Below the pieces are notes generated by a model. That model made no database searches. It saw only the letters and a list, made by a program, of their open reading frames with translations, and had not been told where the DNA came from. A program made the translations under genes and the position numbers. From Strigamia acuminata (lineage: Eukaryota > Arthropoda > Chilopoda > Geophilomorpha > Linotaeniidae), in assembly GCA_949358305.1 (NCBI GenBank), contig OX442322.1, forward strand, positions 4,402,001 through 4,466,000: 64,000 bases of DNA. The letters run 5' to 3'. Of the stretch, positions 49,901 to 59,867 are shown in pieces; positions within the stretch are counted from its first letter, which is position 1; every line of letters starts with the position of its first letter.

Positions 49901-50901
49901 AGGGGCGTAATCCAGGTGTATCTCGTCGCATCGTCGATGACGGTAAAGACAAAACGAGCACCACCAAAAGAGGTCACAGGAGCCGGTCCCCACACGTCCA
50001 TGTGTAGAAGGTCTAGTGGTTGTGTCGTGCAAGGATGTGGATCCGGTTTGTGCGAAGCCCTAGTTGATTTTGCAATCCGACAGTGGTTGCAGGCCAGCTC
50101 TTGGCGTACTTCTGCTGGTTCGAGACCGTGCACATGATCGTTGTTCGCCAACAATCGCATCGCATTAGTGTGTAGGTGGCCAAGACGACTATGCCACAAA
50201 CCAGTTGCATCTTTGATTGAAGCAGGATTGGCAATGACCTTCTTCGGGGATTGAAAAGGTTTCGGGATTATCTCTTTTTGTGACGGAGAGACATTGCAGG
50301 GATTGGAGATCACAGGCAAAGGCATGGAAGGGATTTGCTGTATTACATCAGCATAGGATGGGATAAGTGGCTCATTGTGGATAGGAGGTAAAGATTGCGG
50401 AACAGGCAATGGATTGGTTATTACGGGAATTGGCTTCTGGTTCGGCATTGGTGGCATTTGAATTCTGAAGTCCGAAATGTCACGTTGCTTTGACTGTTGC
50501 TTTTTAGGCTTCGGGATGTTCTCGAATTCAACCTCTGTTGTTACGAAAGTCTGTACAGGCTCAGGTTGAGTAATTGGAGAAATCAATGTCGAAACAGCCG
50601 GATTAGAGCACAACCCGTCCACATAATAAAGGCCACTCTTCTCCCGTGCGCGTAGGATGGGACTCTCAATCGACGATTCATAGATGTTAACTTCACCATT
50701 GTAAATGTGGATATGGTGACGGGTCTTGTCAATCTTAGACACCGAGATCAAATTGGCTTCGAAGCTCGGCGCGTATAAAACGTTCGTCAAGACCACAATA
50801 CTGTCGTAATCGTCTACGCGTGTCAATAATTGTACGCTTCCTTTGCCAGTAACTTGGGATTTTCCCTGGCCTAATTCAATGTCGAAAGGTACAATGTTCG
50901 T
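46912..50901 (-). CDS. Copia-C Gag-Pol, C-terminal part (protease end to RNase H)
   Basis: The frame enters at the BEL-2 border (50901) within the protease domain and is open to 46912. It contains the integrase HHCC (LGHLHTNAMRL, CNHCRIAKS), catalytic Asp in HMDVWGPAP and in SDRGGEF, but Lys (codon 49701-49699, NGTAKRINR) at the position of the third acidic residue. A proline-rich linker follows, then RT (WIFKLKSDAAG, DVKCAYLYGDLKHKVYM, YVDDIVLF) and RNase H (TDASWASDL, STMEAEFIALVE, KHIRVKYHW). Apart from the Lys everything looks functional. It joins in phase to 57377-58390. RT and RNase H make element DNA in the particle; integrase would insert it. Confidence 0.93.
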   Translation of the reverse strand, partial: TNIVPFDIELGQGKSQVTGKGSVQLLTRVDDYDSIVVLTNVLYAPSFEANLISVSKIDKTRHHIHIYNGEVNIYESSIESPILRAREKSGLYYVDGLCSNPAVSTLISPITQPEPVQTFVTTEVEFENIPKPKKQQSKQRDISDFRIQMPPMPNQKPIPVITNPLPVPQSLPPIHNEPLIPSYADVIQQIPSMPLPVISNPCNVSPSQKEIIPKPFQSPKKVIANPASIKDATGLWHSRLGHLHTNAMRLLANNDHVHGLEPAEVRQELACNHCRIAKSTRASHKPDPHPCTTQPLDLLHMDVWGPAPVTSFGGARFVFTVIDDATRYTWITPLAQKSQVFECFKDLFARLERVANTRIKAIRSDRGGEFMSNEFLQYLKEKGIQGQRTNPSSPQMNGTAKRINRTMADNFRAILEETQLSEGLWAELAVTFAYIKNRSPHSRLKNEVPYILWRQRALSLRHLRKIGSKCWVHVTAPGRKKLDARAWEGFLVGYATGTRGYRVWNPIDNSITESIHVKIDEYQSYRKLLKSLNGRQNQTFDDPDVDQQQRVSFDDDVHYVDWPKRTDSDEGSSNGESDDDDDDDGNGSVSRSISIPFVHIPPLNTPERQLIDACALALPSSSGVGRSASYPILYQEEGQDTDEDVGQIVEEAIQPDAAQLHQIQSPHISPETSQASSPGLSPPGSPLRFVTTRRRDGRNVLQQMMPIFDQGALSPLPPGPTHVAAPSAGRTSFFWRYIGGDTVFRRWVREEHLRKDQQPGCIDTDVYYFPEPNLRLRSRQDVEEFCVMNNLPYDPELFFFGNMEHTLPTIPGPRHVAHLCRTEPSSYAEIPKFHDAPKWRKAIDEELGTFKEREIYVEVPRPPKTTVLGCKWIFKLKSDAAGTITRYRARLVAQGFRQTLGVDYDEVFSPVVNFVLIRLFFCLLVVLKGWKDAHLDVKCAYLYGDLKHKVYMRIPAGATCTNPDNVWLLVKSLYGLHQSGRQWYKKLDESLRALGFRKMPACNCVYIYGNCAVMLVYVDDIVLFYASDTVLNRIIQLITSKFDIVNLGPITKLLGVEFIRDMGRTFISQRAYIVKLVKKFEVSTNRLVKVPVTPGTTLVKGPTDNLIDFPYRSLIGSLLFLASRTRPDILFSVISLSQFNTCYDKTHIRALLQVLQYVANTMDYCIELSGCTSSQLWAYTDASWASDLATSLSFGGFITYIGNVPIGWSCRKQSTVACSTMEAEFIALVECVKETYWLDHIFTEFPILDRISRPIIYSDALASIQFTSNDVENAKTKHIRVKYHWLREWFTAGCFDLRKVSGERNVADIFTKWLSSERLRSLISSIFRL

Positions 50902-51472
50902 TGTGAAAATCGGATGATTTTACGTGTAAAGTGAATTATTGTTCGATTATTGTGTCATATTGGTATTTCCATTTTACATTACATTGCTATTTGTATTTCC
51001 ATTTTTTACTTGATTTGTTGTTTCATTTTATATTGGTGATTGGATATTTCTAATTAATTGACTGAATTTGATATGGATATATTTCACATTTATACTTTTT
51101 AAATATTACATTTTTTGTTGTAGATTTATGTTGATGTTTTATTTCGAGTGTGGTGACCTGTTTCAAATTCAACTGATGTTTTACCCCCACGTTAATCCCT
51201 TAATTGGTGGGGTTTTTCCTAACGTGCAAGCACCGTTTTCATTGGTGCTCTGAACACGTCATCCACATTCCTCTACCTTTCCTTTTGTGTTTAAAATAAG
51301 AATAAAAACCAGTGTACCTTTTTACCTCAAAACGTGTGGTCGTGCCTTTTCTTTGCTCTAACGCCATCTTTGAATTTCACCACCATCTCAACTTTATTCA
51401 TCCACTTGTATCCAGGACTTTGGAAATTTGTTTGGTAGATTTGTATTGATTTAAACTTATGCAAATTTAACA
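50902..51472 (+). repeat. BEL-2 5' LTR
   Basis: TGTGAAAATCGG to AAATTTAACA, 571 bp. AATAAAAACC near 51302 may be the polyadenylation signal. It has a TTTAC/GTAAA mini-hairpin near the start. Confidence 0.95.
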
Positions 51473-51473
51473 T

Positions 51474-51491
51474 TGGTGCCGAAACCCGAGA
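51474..51491 (+). promoter_or_regulatory. BEL-2 primer binding site
   Basis: TGGTGCCGAAACCCGAGA, one base after the LTR; it differs from the BEL-1 site at one position. Confidence 0.85.
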
Positions 51492-51527
51492 AGTATTTCA
51501 ATTTCCCATCTAATCAAAATCTACAAA

Positions 51528-54500
51528 ATGGTGAGAGTTTTTGAGTTGAAGAACAGGGCGTTCAGAGCGGCCATAATGGTCACCGAGACGCTCCTAGCTA
51601 CGATAACCGCCGCGCTGACCGGACGAGCAGCGATACTGCAAGCCACGATTGAACTGTGGATGCAGCAGCTCGAGCAGAAACAAAAACGAGCCCAAACGAC
51701 GTTCGACGCCACCTTGGATCAAGCCAAATCTGACCAGGAAATCGACGCCACGGTGCAAACACTCGACGCGTTAGAGGATCGTTTAGCAGCAGCTAGAGCA
51801 GAGTTAGCGAGGTACATTCAAACATATTTTCCGCCCGTTCCACCCCAGAATTTACGAACGGACGCGGACGCGCCATTGGCGACGAACATCGACGCACTAG
51901 CGGCGGCCATTACCGCAGCAATGTCGGCGGCGACGCCACGTGTGACCCCGACAAACGGCCAGCCATTCATCAAACGCAAACCGCTGGAGATTCCCAAATT
52001 CGACGGGCGCAAACCTGAGGAGTGGGGAGGGTTTTGGAAAACATTTTCCATTCAGGTTGGCGACGACGAGCAACTGGATGCGACACATAAACTGTTACAT
52101 TTAAGGACGCATTTGATGGGAGATGCGTTAGATGACATCAACGCGCTGGAGATCACAGCTGGCAATTATAATATTGCGATTACGCGTCTACAAAAAAAAT
52201 ATGGCGACAAGATCGTGCTTGAAAACAAATATTTGTCAAATTTAATTAACCTACCTTTAGTCAACAGCGATCGAGATAGGATGGGGCTCCAGAAGCTGCA
52301 CAGACACGTAGAAATCAACATCGAGAATTTGGCGAACATCGAAGTACCATTGGCAGAAATTCAGCGTACCATTTTTCCCGTGCTGTCGTCCGCCATACCA
52401 CGCAACGTGATTATGGAGTACGACAAAGACTGCGACGGAGAGAGGTCGGTAACGAGGCTAATGGATTGGCTGAGCAGCTACATCGCTAAACACGCCAAAT
52501 ACGACATGATGAAAACTCAAACAAAACCTGATGCAGCAACAAACAAATCGTCATCCACGGATAACGCCCACAACAATAAGGGAAAATTCAAACGAAAAGA
52601 AAAGGAGCCTCGATCTGGATCAGCGTCACAACTTTCGGTAATAATAATAAAATGCCAATTTTGTGATTCCACAGAACACAACCGAAAGCGATGTCCACTC
52701 TCGATGGAAGAGAGACGTAAAAAGTTGCAAAAAAAGGGAATTTGCTTGCGATGCTTGGGAAAAGCACCCCACAAAACTGAGGAGTGCAGGACTCGCATGA
52801 AATGCTACAGCTGCGAGGGAGCGCACCACACACACGTGTGCGACACGCCAAAATCTACGGAGGTCGTCGAGGGAGTCACCCATTCGAACTCAGTAGTCAC
52901 CACCTGTCCACCCAAGTTCGAATTTTTGATGGTCCAGATGGTGAAGATGGCGGGACCAAAACTGTCAACGTTGGGAGTGTGCTACATCGATGGGGGAGCC
53001 CAACGCACTTTCATACGGGCTGAATTGTTGAAAAAACTAAATTTACGCATTTTAGGAACTGAAACTATAAACTTAGCCGTGTTTGGACAAGAACCCCGAT
53101 CAGAAGTCCGTAACAGGGTCGAATTGGTCCTCAGCCCCGCCAATTCAAAGTCACCAGCCGTCACGATCGAGGCCATTGAAGCAGCCCACGTCACGTCCAC
53201 GCCCGGAGAGCAACCGAACGCGCAACTTAAAGCAGAACTGCACAGAAGAAAAATTGAAGTGGCCTGCAAGCAAGTCGTGTTGCATTCAAAGGAAGTGGAC
53301 CTACTGATTGGAGTAGACCATTACTGGCGCGTAATGACGGGCCAGACGGAATATTTGGAAGAAAACTTGATTGCAGTTAAAACGAAATTTGGATGGACTT
53401 TACACGGACAGACCACGAATGGAACAAGAGTCATTGCTGCGCCGGTAAGAATTAACAAAATAACACTTGCCCCATCGACAGATGACCTTTTGCGCCGGAT
53501 GTGGGAACTGGAACCGATTGGAGTACGCCACGAGTCGGTCGAAAACAACGACGACACTGAAACGTTGCAAAAATTTGAGAAAACCATCAAATGGACAGGT
53601 TCGAAGTATTCCGTGGAACTGCCTTGGATCGTGGACACCAACGAACTGGACGACAATTATCGAGGAGCAGAGCAACGCATCATGTCGCTGATTCGTCGCT
53701 TCCGAAAACAACCAAACCTCTACTTGGAGTACAAGAAAGTTATTGACGAACAGTTAAAAATGGGAATTGTTGAAGAAATACCGAACCAAACTTCAACTGG
53801 ACCAGTATACTACATGCCACACAGTCCGGTGATCAAGGAGGAACGCGTCACCACAAAATTACGAGTCGTATTTGATGCATCATCACACCGAAAAGGCCAC
53901 CTTTCCTTGAACGATTGCCTATCAAAAGGTATAAACTTTCTACCTTCACTAACAATTATATTGCTAGGATTTCGTCTTGGGAGAGTGGCCATGATGGGTG
54001 ACATTAAAAAGGCATTCCACATGATCGAGATCGCTCTAAAGGACCGTGACGCAACGAGATTTTTCTGGATTGATGAGTGCTGGGACGGTATAGGAAAGGC
54101 ATTGTTGAAAGTATTGCGACAAACTCGAGTGTTATTTGGCGCCACACCAAGCCCATTTTTGCTGAGCGCCACCATTCGACATCACTTGCGCAAATACGAG
54201 AAGAAATATCCAGAAACTGTAAAACTGTTGTTAAAGTGCCTATACGTGGACGACTTCATCTCATCCCTCAAAACCGCCGCTCAAGCACTGGTAACATTTC
54301 GCCAGTCTAACCTGATTTTTACAGAAGCCGGCATGGAACTCGCCAAGTGGCAAACCAACTCACCGGAACTTAGAGCCAAATTTCGCGAGGAATGCCCCTC
54401 CGACACACTGCTGGCGTCAGATGAAGACACAAACGTGTTGGGAATCAAGTGGAACCCGAACTCAGACGAATTGGGACTAACGGTCGATGAAACTTGTCCA

Positions 54501-56816
54501 CCTTGCAAAAAAACGACGAAAAGGGAGGTAATAAAAATAACGGCTCAAATTTTCGACCCCTTAGGATTTGCCACACCATTCACCGTGACAGCGCGCATGT
54601 TTTTCCAGTCCCTGTGGCTCAGAAATTTGCCATGGGACGACGAATTGGAAGTCGAGTTGCGCACCGATTGGAAAAAATGGACCGACCAAATTCCCAGCCT
54701 GAGAAAAATTCGAATTCCACGATGGTTGGGATTGGACGAATTGGACCAGTGCGAAGTGCACATATTCTGCGACGCGAGTCCGAAGGCATACGGGGCCGTG
54801 GCATACATCCAGAACTCTAATGGTGAATTGATTGAAACTAATTTCATTTTATCAAAGTGTCGTGTAGCTCCTGTTAAGCTGCTCACTCTGCCACGTCTCG
54901 AACTTATGGGAGCCCTGATTGCTGTTCGTCTCGCCGATCAAATCAAAGAATTAGCGACGCCAGGCGAAATATTTTTTTGGACAGACTTGCAGATTTGTCT
55001 ACATTGGATAAAAAACACATCCAAACGACCGCCAACCTTCGTGCATAATCGAGTACTGGAGATAAGGGAGAAGTCAAAAATTGAAGAGTGGAGACACGTG
55101 CCGGGTGTGGAAAATCCTGCTGACCGCCTGACGAGAGGAATGGACGCGGAAGCGTTGATAACCGAACAACTTTGGTGGCAAGGACCAGACTGGCTACGTG
55201 GAAGTCGTCGTGATTGGCCAAACCTGCCGACAGAGCCAGTCGAAGATGACGAAACGACTGAAATTCACATCGAAGCTGTGCAAACAGCAATAATTAATAT
55301 TTTTCCGTTTGCCAGGTTTGGATCGCTTTCAAAGGCAATCCGAACGCTGGCATGGATTTTCAGGTTCGCTGATAACGCAGGGAGACGACAAGAGGACGCC
55401 AGCCACCGAGGTCGAGGCCCATTGAAGGCAGCCGAGCTGAAACGTGCGAGACTCAACTTAATTCGAGTTGCACAGGCAGAAATTTATGGCTGTGAGATGG
55501 ACAGACTGAAGGACGGCAAACAAGTTCAGAGAGATTCCAAACTACGAGATTTGAATCCACGCCTGAACGAAATGGGGTTAATCGAATTGCAAAATCGACT
55601 GCATGAGTCACGAGACGTGCCCACTGCTACACAGCCTTTGATTTTACCTCCTAAACACGAACTTACAAATCTAATTTTGCGACAATCTCATTTACAGGTC
55701 CTCCATTGCGGGTTGACAGCCACGCTGTCTAAATTTCGAGAAGTTTACTGGACGCCATCCGCAAGGAGGACCTTGAAATCGATGTTGGATCGATGCACCA
55801 TTTGCAAAAAAATCAATGGTCGACTGATGCGAGAAGTGCCAGGCGCCCTCCCAGCCGACAGGACAACCAGATGCCAACCGTTCGCCGTCACCGGAGTCGA
55901 CTTCGCAGGACCAGTGATAGTAAAAGGACGAAAAACTAAATCTTACATTGCAGTTTTCACATGCGCAACCATTCGAGCCGTTCATTTGGAGTTGGTACCC
56001 TCGCTGGCAACAACAGACTTTTTGGGAGCATTCGAACGATTCATTAGTCGCAGAGGGCTTCCGAAAATCATGTACAGTGACAACGGAACCACTTTCCACC
56101 GCGCGCACCTGGAGCTGGCCTCACTATTGAACCATACGAAGGACGAAACTTTCCAGAACTATTTGGCCCAAAAGGGAATCGAATGGAGGTTTATCGTCGA
56201 GAATGGACCTTGGTGGGGCGGCTTTTGGGAGAGGATGGTACAAACTGTGAAAAGGTGTTTGCGAAAAGCCATCGGATCCGCGCACCTGAATTTTTATCAA
56301 CTCGGGACATTTCTGGCGCAAACCGAAGCCGTGATAAATCGTAGGCCGATTACCTACGTCTACGACAATCCGGAGGAAATCGAACCGCTCACACCCGCAC
56401 ATTTTTTGACCGGCGTGATGCTGACTCACCTGCCTGATTCAGGAGCGACGGAGGATCACGAGCCAACGCAGAAAGAGTTTGTTCGACAGTGGCGCTACCA
56501 ACAGCGTGTGTTACTGTCATTTTGGACGCGTTGGTCTCGCGAGTACCTGACAGACCTAAAAATTCAGACGGGCAAGTCAAACACGCAGGAGCTTCGATTG
56601 AACGACCTCGTTATTGTGGAAGAGCCGTTTAAACCACGCCTAAAGTGGAGGATGGGTCGAGTGGTCGAGGTCAGACGAGGTCGGGACGATAAAGTCCGAT
56701 CATGTGAGTTGGTGCTCGCTAATGGAGAAAAATTGCGTAGGCCAATACAACGTCTTGTGCGCTTGGAGGTGGAGTCAAACAACTCTTTCCCTGCCGGCAG
56801 CGTGAAAATCGGATGA
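51528..56816 (+). CDS. gag-pol: BEL-2 Gag-Pol polyprotein (1762 aa)
   Basis: One uninterrupted frame starts 36 bases after the PBS. Gag (about 1-430) has helix-rich N-terminal segments, a capsid-like [19 protein letters not shown] region and three Cys/His clusters starting at residue 376 ([42 protein letters not shown]). A protease follows with DGGAQRTF at 488, unlike the usual D-[S/T]-G. RT has YVDD at 906, RNase H its Asp at 1082 ([11 protein letters not shown]), and integrase the zinc HHCC ending CTICKK near 1430 and the triad Asp1458, Asp1518 and Glu1568 (WWGGFWERM). Spacing D-49-E is normal for BEL/Pao. The last codons and stop lie inside the 3' LTR. There is no damage, so it is potentially active. 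Confidence 0.95.
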   Translation: MVRVFELKNRAFRAAIMVTETLLATITAALTGRAAILQATIELWMQQLEQKQKRAQTTFDATLDQAKSDQEIDATVQTLDALEDRLAAARAELARYIQTYFPPVPPQNLRTDADAPLATNIDALAAAITAAMSAATPRVTPTNGQPFIKRKPLEIPKFDGRKPEEWGGFWKTFSIQVGDDEQLDATHKLLHLRTHLMGDALDDINALEITAGNYNIAITRLQKKYGDKIVLENKYLSNLINLPLVNSDRDRMGLQKLHRHVEINIENLANIEVPLAEIQRTIFPVLSSAIPRNVIMEYDKDCDGERSVTRLMDWLSSYIAKHAKYDMMKTQTKPDAATNKSSSTDNAHNNKGKFKRKEKEPRSGSASQLSVIIIKCQFCDSTEHNRKRCPLSMEERRKKLQKKGICLRCLGKAPHKTEECRTRMKCYSCEGAHHTHVCDTPKSTEVVEGVTHSNSVVTTCPPKFEFLMVQMVKMAGPKLSTLGVCYIDGGAQRTFIRAELLKKLNLRILGTETINLAVFGQEPRSEVRNRVELVLSPANSKSPAVTIEAIEAAHVTSTPGEQPNAQLKAELHRRKIEVACKQVVLHSKEVDLLIGVDHYWRVMTGQTEYLEENLIAVKTKFGWTLHGQTTNGTRVIAAPVRINKITLAPSTDDLLRRMWELEPIGVRHESVENNDDTETLQKFEKTIKWTGSKYSVELPWIVDTNELDDNYRGAEQRIMSLIRRFRKQPNLYLEYKKVIDEQLKMGIVEEIPNQTSTGPVYYMPHSPVIKEERVTTKLRVVFDASSHRKGHLSLNDCLSKGINFLPSLTIILLGFRLGRVAMMGDIKKAFHMIEIALKDRDATRFFWIDECWDGIGKALLKVLRQTRVLFGATPSPFLLSATIRHHLRKYEKKYPETVKLLLKCLYVDDFISSLKTAAQALVTFRQSNLIFTEAGMELAKWQTNSPELRAKFREECPSDTLLASDEDTNVLGIKWNPNSDELGLTVDETCPPCKKTTKREVIKITAQIFDPLGFATPFTVTARMFFQSLWLRNLPWDDELEVELRTDWKKWTDQIPSLRKIRIPRWLGLDELDQCEVHIFCDASPKAYGAVAYIQNSNGELIETNFILSKCRVAPVKLLTLPRLELMGALIAVRLADQIKELATPGEIFFWTDLQICLHWIKNTSKRPPTFVHNRVLEIREKSKIEEWRHVPGVENPADRLTRGMDAEALITEQLWWQGPDWLRGSRRDWPNLPTEPVEDDETTEIHIEAVQTAIINIFPFARFGSLSKAIRTLAWIFRFADNAGRRQEDASHRGRGPLKAAELKRARLNLIRVAQAEIYGCEMDRLKDGKQVQRDSKLRDLNPRLNEMGLIELQNRLHESRDVPTATQPLILPPKHELTNLILRQSHLQVLHCGLTATLSKFREVYWTPSARRTLKSMLDRCTICKKINGRLMREVPGALPADRTTRCQPFAVTGVDFAGPVIVKGRKTKSYIAVFTCATIRAVHLELVPSLATTDFLGAFERFISRRGLPKIMYSDNGTTFHRAHLELASLLNHTKDETFQNYLAQKGIEWRFIVENGPWWGGFWERMVQTVKRCLRKAIGSAHLNFYQLGTFLAQTEAVINRRPITYVYDNPEEIEPLTPAHFLTGVMLTHLPDSGATEDHEPTQKEFVRQWRYQQRVLLSFWTRWSREYLTDLKIQTGKSNTQELRLNDLVIVEEPFKPRLKWRMGRVVEVRRGRDDKVRSCELVLANGEKLRRPIQRLVRLEVESNNSFPAGSVKIG

Positions 56817-57371
56817 TTTTACGTGTAAAGTGAATTATTGTTCGATTATTGTGTCATATTGGTATTTCCATTTTACATTACATTGCTATTTGTATTTCCA
56901 TTTTTTACTTGATTTGTTGTTTCATTTTATATTGGTGATTGGATATTTCTAATTAATTGACTGAATTTGATATGGATATATTTCACATTTATACTTTTTA
57001 AATATTACATTTTTTGTTGTAGATTTATGTTGATGTTTTATTTCGAGTGTGGCGACCTGTTTCAAATTCAACTGATGTTTTACCCCCACGTTAATCCCTT
57101 AATTGGTGGGGTTTTTCCTAACGTGCAAGCACCGTTTTCATTGGTGCTCTGAACACGTCATCCACATTCCTCTACCTTTCCTTTTGTGTTTAAAATAAGA
57201 ATAAAAACCAGTGTACCTTTTTACCTCAAAACGTGTGGTCGTGCCTTTTCTTTGCTCTAACGCCATCTTTGAATTTCACCACCATCTCAACTTTATTCAT
57301 CCACTTGTATCCAGGACTTTGGAAATTTGTTTGTTAGATTTGTATTGATTTAAACTTATGCAAATTTAACA
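56801..57371 (+). repeat. BEL-2 3' LTR
   Basis: 571 bp, about three differences from the 5' LTR; it begins C rather than T. No clear polypurine tract precedes it, the flanking bases being CCTGCCGGCAG. TSD TTCGT follows at 57372. Confidence 0.95.
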
Positions 57372-57376
57372 TTCGT

Positions 57377-58390
57377 AAACTCGGAGAACCATGATCGTAC
57401 ATGCGAGACGTGGTCTGTAGCGCCACAATCTACAATCCACTCGTTGGATTGCATAAAGTGAGCAACCGGGCGCTCAACCACTTGCGGTGCGTTCACAAAG
57501 AAAATCGTTTTCCGCACAGGATGCGAATTGCCTCTGGGACGCGTGTCATCGACTTTCGGCGCGGAATTCTTATTCGGCTTCTTGCTCTTACTTCTCGAGC
57601 GTTGGAAGGAGGCCGTAGATTGACTTGGGTCAGTGCGCCGAGAGAGGGGGCATTTGTTAGCGTAGTGCCCCATCTGATCGCAGTTGAAGCACTTCACGGA
57701 TGACAGCGGTCGTCGACGACGAGAATCGTTCCGAGGTTGCGATTGGTCTTTGGCGGACGTGTGCACCGATGTTGAAGAAGAATTATGGGCCAAACCCATC
57801 GATTTGAGACGTAAATATTCGGATATTAACTGTTCGGAAACCTTGGCTGGCGTGAAGTCTGCTAAAGACATATGATAGATGGCGAATGTCACTTGAGCGT
57901 ATTCCTGCGGTATGCGGTTCAAATACTGATATGCGTGATGCTTATCGGATACGTCTTCTTGAATGTCCTTGAGTTGGCGGACGTGGTGGTCGACACGTGC
58001 GATGAAATCGACCATTTCCTCGTTTGACTCGAGGTGAAGACCCAAAAATTGCCACCGCATGGCTGCCTGTCTCGCCAGAGAACTAGGGGCGTAGATTTTG
58101 GATAACGCATCCCAAGCCTCTTTGGGGGTGTTACAGACATCCAACACAGAACGTTTCGCCTCGCTCACGTGGACGTAAATAATGCCGAGCGCTTTATCCT
58201 TTTTCGTCGCAAATCGTTCTTTTTCCTTTTCACTCAATGTTAATAAATGTTCGGCCTCTTTCTCTTCTGTTACGTGCCTCCACAGGCCTTCCGCTTTCAG
58301 GAGCATGCGCATTGAGCGCTGCCATGTTTCGTAGTTTGAAATGCCCAAAATGGGCATTTTTCCCATCGAGGATTCTCCTGACTTCTGCAT
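57377..58390 (-). CDS. Copia-C Gag-Pol, N-terminal part (Gag and start of protease)
   Basis: The frame starts at ATG 58390 (MQKSGESSM) and is open until the BEL-2 border. Gag shows SNYETWQRSMRMLLKAEGLW, APSSLARQAAMRW, HHAYQYLNRIPQEYAQV and one knuckle CFNCDQMGHYANKC. A basic SRSKSKKPNKNS linker follows, then the protease site VDCGATDHVSH near 57425, where Cys stands in the usual Ser/Thr position as in Copia-B. It continues in phase at 50901. It forms the particle and carries the RNA-binding activity. Copia-B is the closest relative in the window. Confidence 0.92.
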
Positions 58391-59291
58391 GATGGAGTAA
58401 ACTCAGCGCACCGCACAAAACGCAAAGGCTCAGAGAATGGCGACGGCGATGTCGAAGCACTGTACACAATGAAGCTCTCGGCGACACGAAACGAAGCACT
58501 GTCAAAGCGGATATCCGACAAAGGGGAACTGATGCTATAATCAGTTGATAACCCAAAGCAAGTGTCCCCCTAGCGTCCTTTGTGACCACCTGGGGCCGCG
58601 GGAATGCTAGGTGGCGCAGGGCTCAGCCTTGCTTTGGAATACAACAACAGCGGTGGACGGAATGTCCGAAGAGCTGTTGCGAATCTAATAGGGACCCTCT
58701 CCAAAAATCTTAAAACTATCTTAATAATTAACAGAGTTTCACGACAGGGAAGGCGAAAAGGTTGATGAATCTCTCGCGTAACGTCACGCGAGCTCGTGAT
58801 AAAGGCACGAGCGGGTTTTCTTGAAAAACCCGTTTGAAAAACGCAATTTGGATTCGAAAATCCAAATTCTTCTCGAATAAATCGAGGCTCTTCACGAAAA
58901 TACGCAAAAATTGTTGAAAAATCGCCGTGTAAATGAGTTCGGCGATACTGTGTACACACCGGGGTGTAACACAGCGAGAATCGTCTCGTTTCGTAGTTTA
59001 AATCGTCGTCGGGACGTCGCCGAAATAAATCGACGGAAAATCTGGAAAAAAATAAAAGAATTCGCCTCGAAATTTGCGAGACCGCGGAATTTCGGACGAT
59101 ATTAGGCAGAAAAACGATGAAATAGACAACACTGGTCGTCTATAAACGTCGGCAGTACGTCTCGGGACGTTCTCGAAACGAATTTGGCCGGAAAACTTCG
59201 GAAATCTGAAAAAACAATTAAATCGCCGCGAAATTCGCGAAATTCGCGAAATTTTCGGCGATAATTAAACAGAAAATTATGCAGAGGATGC
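58391..59291 (-). other. Copia-C leader with conserved hairpin array
   Basis: Counterparts of the Copia-B hairpins lie in the same order: CTCGA/TCGAG at 58872-58886, a 10-pair UUCG stem at 58845-58868, CGGGTTTT/AAAACCCG at 58812-58832, CTCGTG/CACGAG at 58793-58811, CTCGCGT/ACGCGAG at 58773-58792, and AACTGAT/ATCAGTT at 58527-58546. Several pairs are changed on both sides relative to Copia-B. No gene is recognised. Confidence 0.75.
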
Positions 59292-59323
59292 AACCATCCT
59301 CTGCTACCAATTGTAGCAGAGGA
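59292..59323 (-). promoter_or_regulatory. Copia-C primer binding site and U5-PBS hairpin
   Basis: The PBS TGGTAGCAGAGGATGGTT (minus strand, 59309-59292) fits initiator tRNA-Met. The LTR end and PBS form a perfect 11-pair inverted repeat, TCCTCTGCTAC/GTAGCAGAGGA, with a 5-base loop (59297-59323). Confidence 0.85.
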
Positions 59324-59867
59324 GAGCGGCGCAAATTTGGTGTGAACCGAATAGTGGAAGCGAAAATGGCGTTGCACCAACCGCGCGAACGTATCAACGA
59401 CGTTTGGCGTGATACACAATAAATGGCCGCGCAGAATGCGCTCATAGGCCGAGACAAACAAAGCTAAACACTTGTTAAAAACATAAAAGAAGATTTAATC
59501 ATAATATACTTAACAAAAGATTCCAATGTAGTGAAAAATGGCGGGACAGCTCTTTCTCGAGGTGGGCGCCATGTTGAACGAGTGAAAACATACATAGTGA
59601 CACCTTGTGTCGGTAAGTTGAAATACATAAATGTAAACATGGGAATTAAACATGATAACTAGATGCTGCATGGTGTTACATGCATAAACATGAGATAAAT
59701 ATCTAGAATAAACTATTTGGCATACGAATAACATTGAACTTGTTATATAAAATAACAGATAAATAAAGCATATCGAATTCTAAATAGATATACGAATAAA
59801 TAATAAATACAAGACAAAATGTGATTCTATATCACATCGATATTCAGTTTGGTGTCTAAAACCAACA
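59312..59867 (-). repeat. Copia-C 5' LTR
   Basis: 556 bp, partner of 46146-46701. Its U5 end resembles the 3' end of initiator tRNA-Met (CCTCTGCTACA versus CCTCTGCTACCA). TSD AGTAC follows at 59868. Confidence 0.95.

Larger units (their letters stand above)
50902..57371 (+). mobile_element. BEL-2: complete BEL/Pao retrotransposon
   Basis: This 6470-bp element has 571-bp LTRs, the BEL-type PBS and one intact Gag-Pol frame. TSD TTCGT flanks it (50897-50901, 57372-57376). LTRs differ at about three positions, one being the very first base. It lies in the protease region of Copia-C, in opposite orientation, and is the innermost member of the nest. Confidence 0.97.
46146..59867 (-). mobile_element. 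Copia-C: full-length Ty1/Copia element, interrupted by BEL-2
   Basis: Two 556-bp LTRs (46146-46701, 59312-59867) differ at about three positions and are flanked by TSD AGTAC (46141-46145, 59868-59872). Without BEL-2 it is about 7.2 kb: PBS, 0.9-kb leader, one gag-pol frame and polypurine tract. No frame damage other than BEL-2 is visible. It sits in Gypsy-2 gag in the same orientation. Confidence 0.96.
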
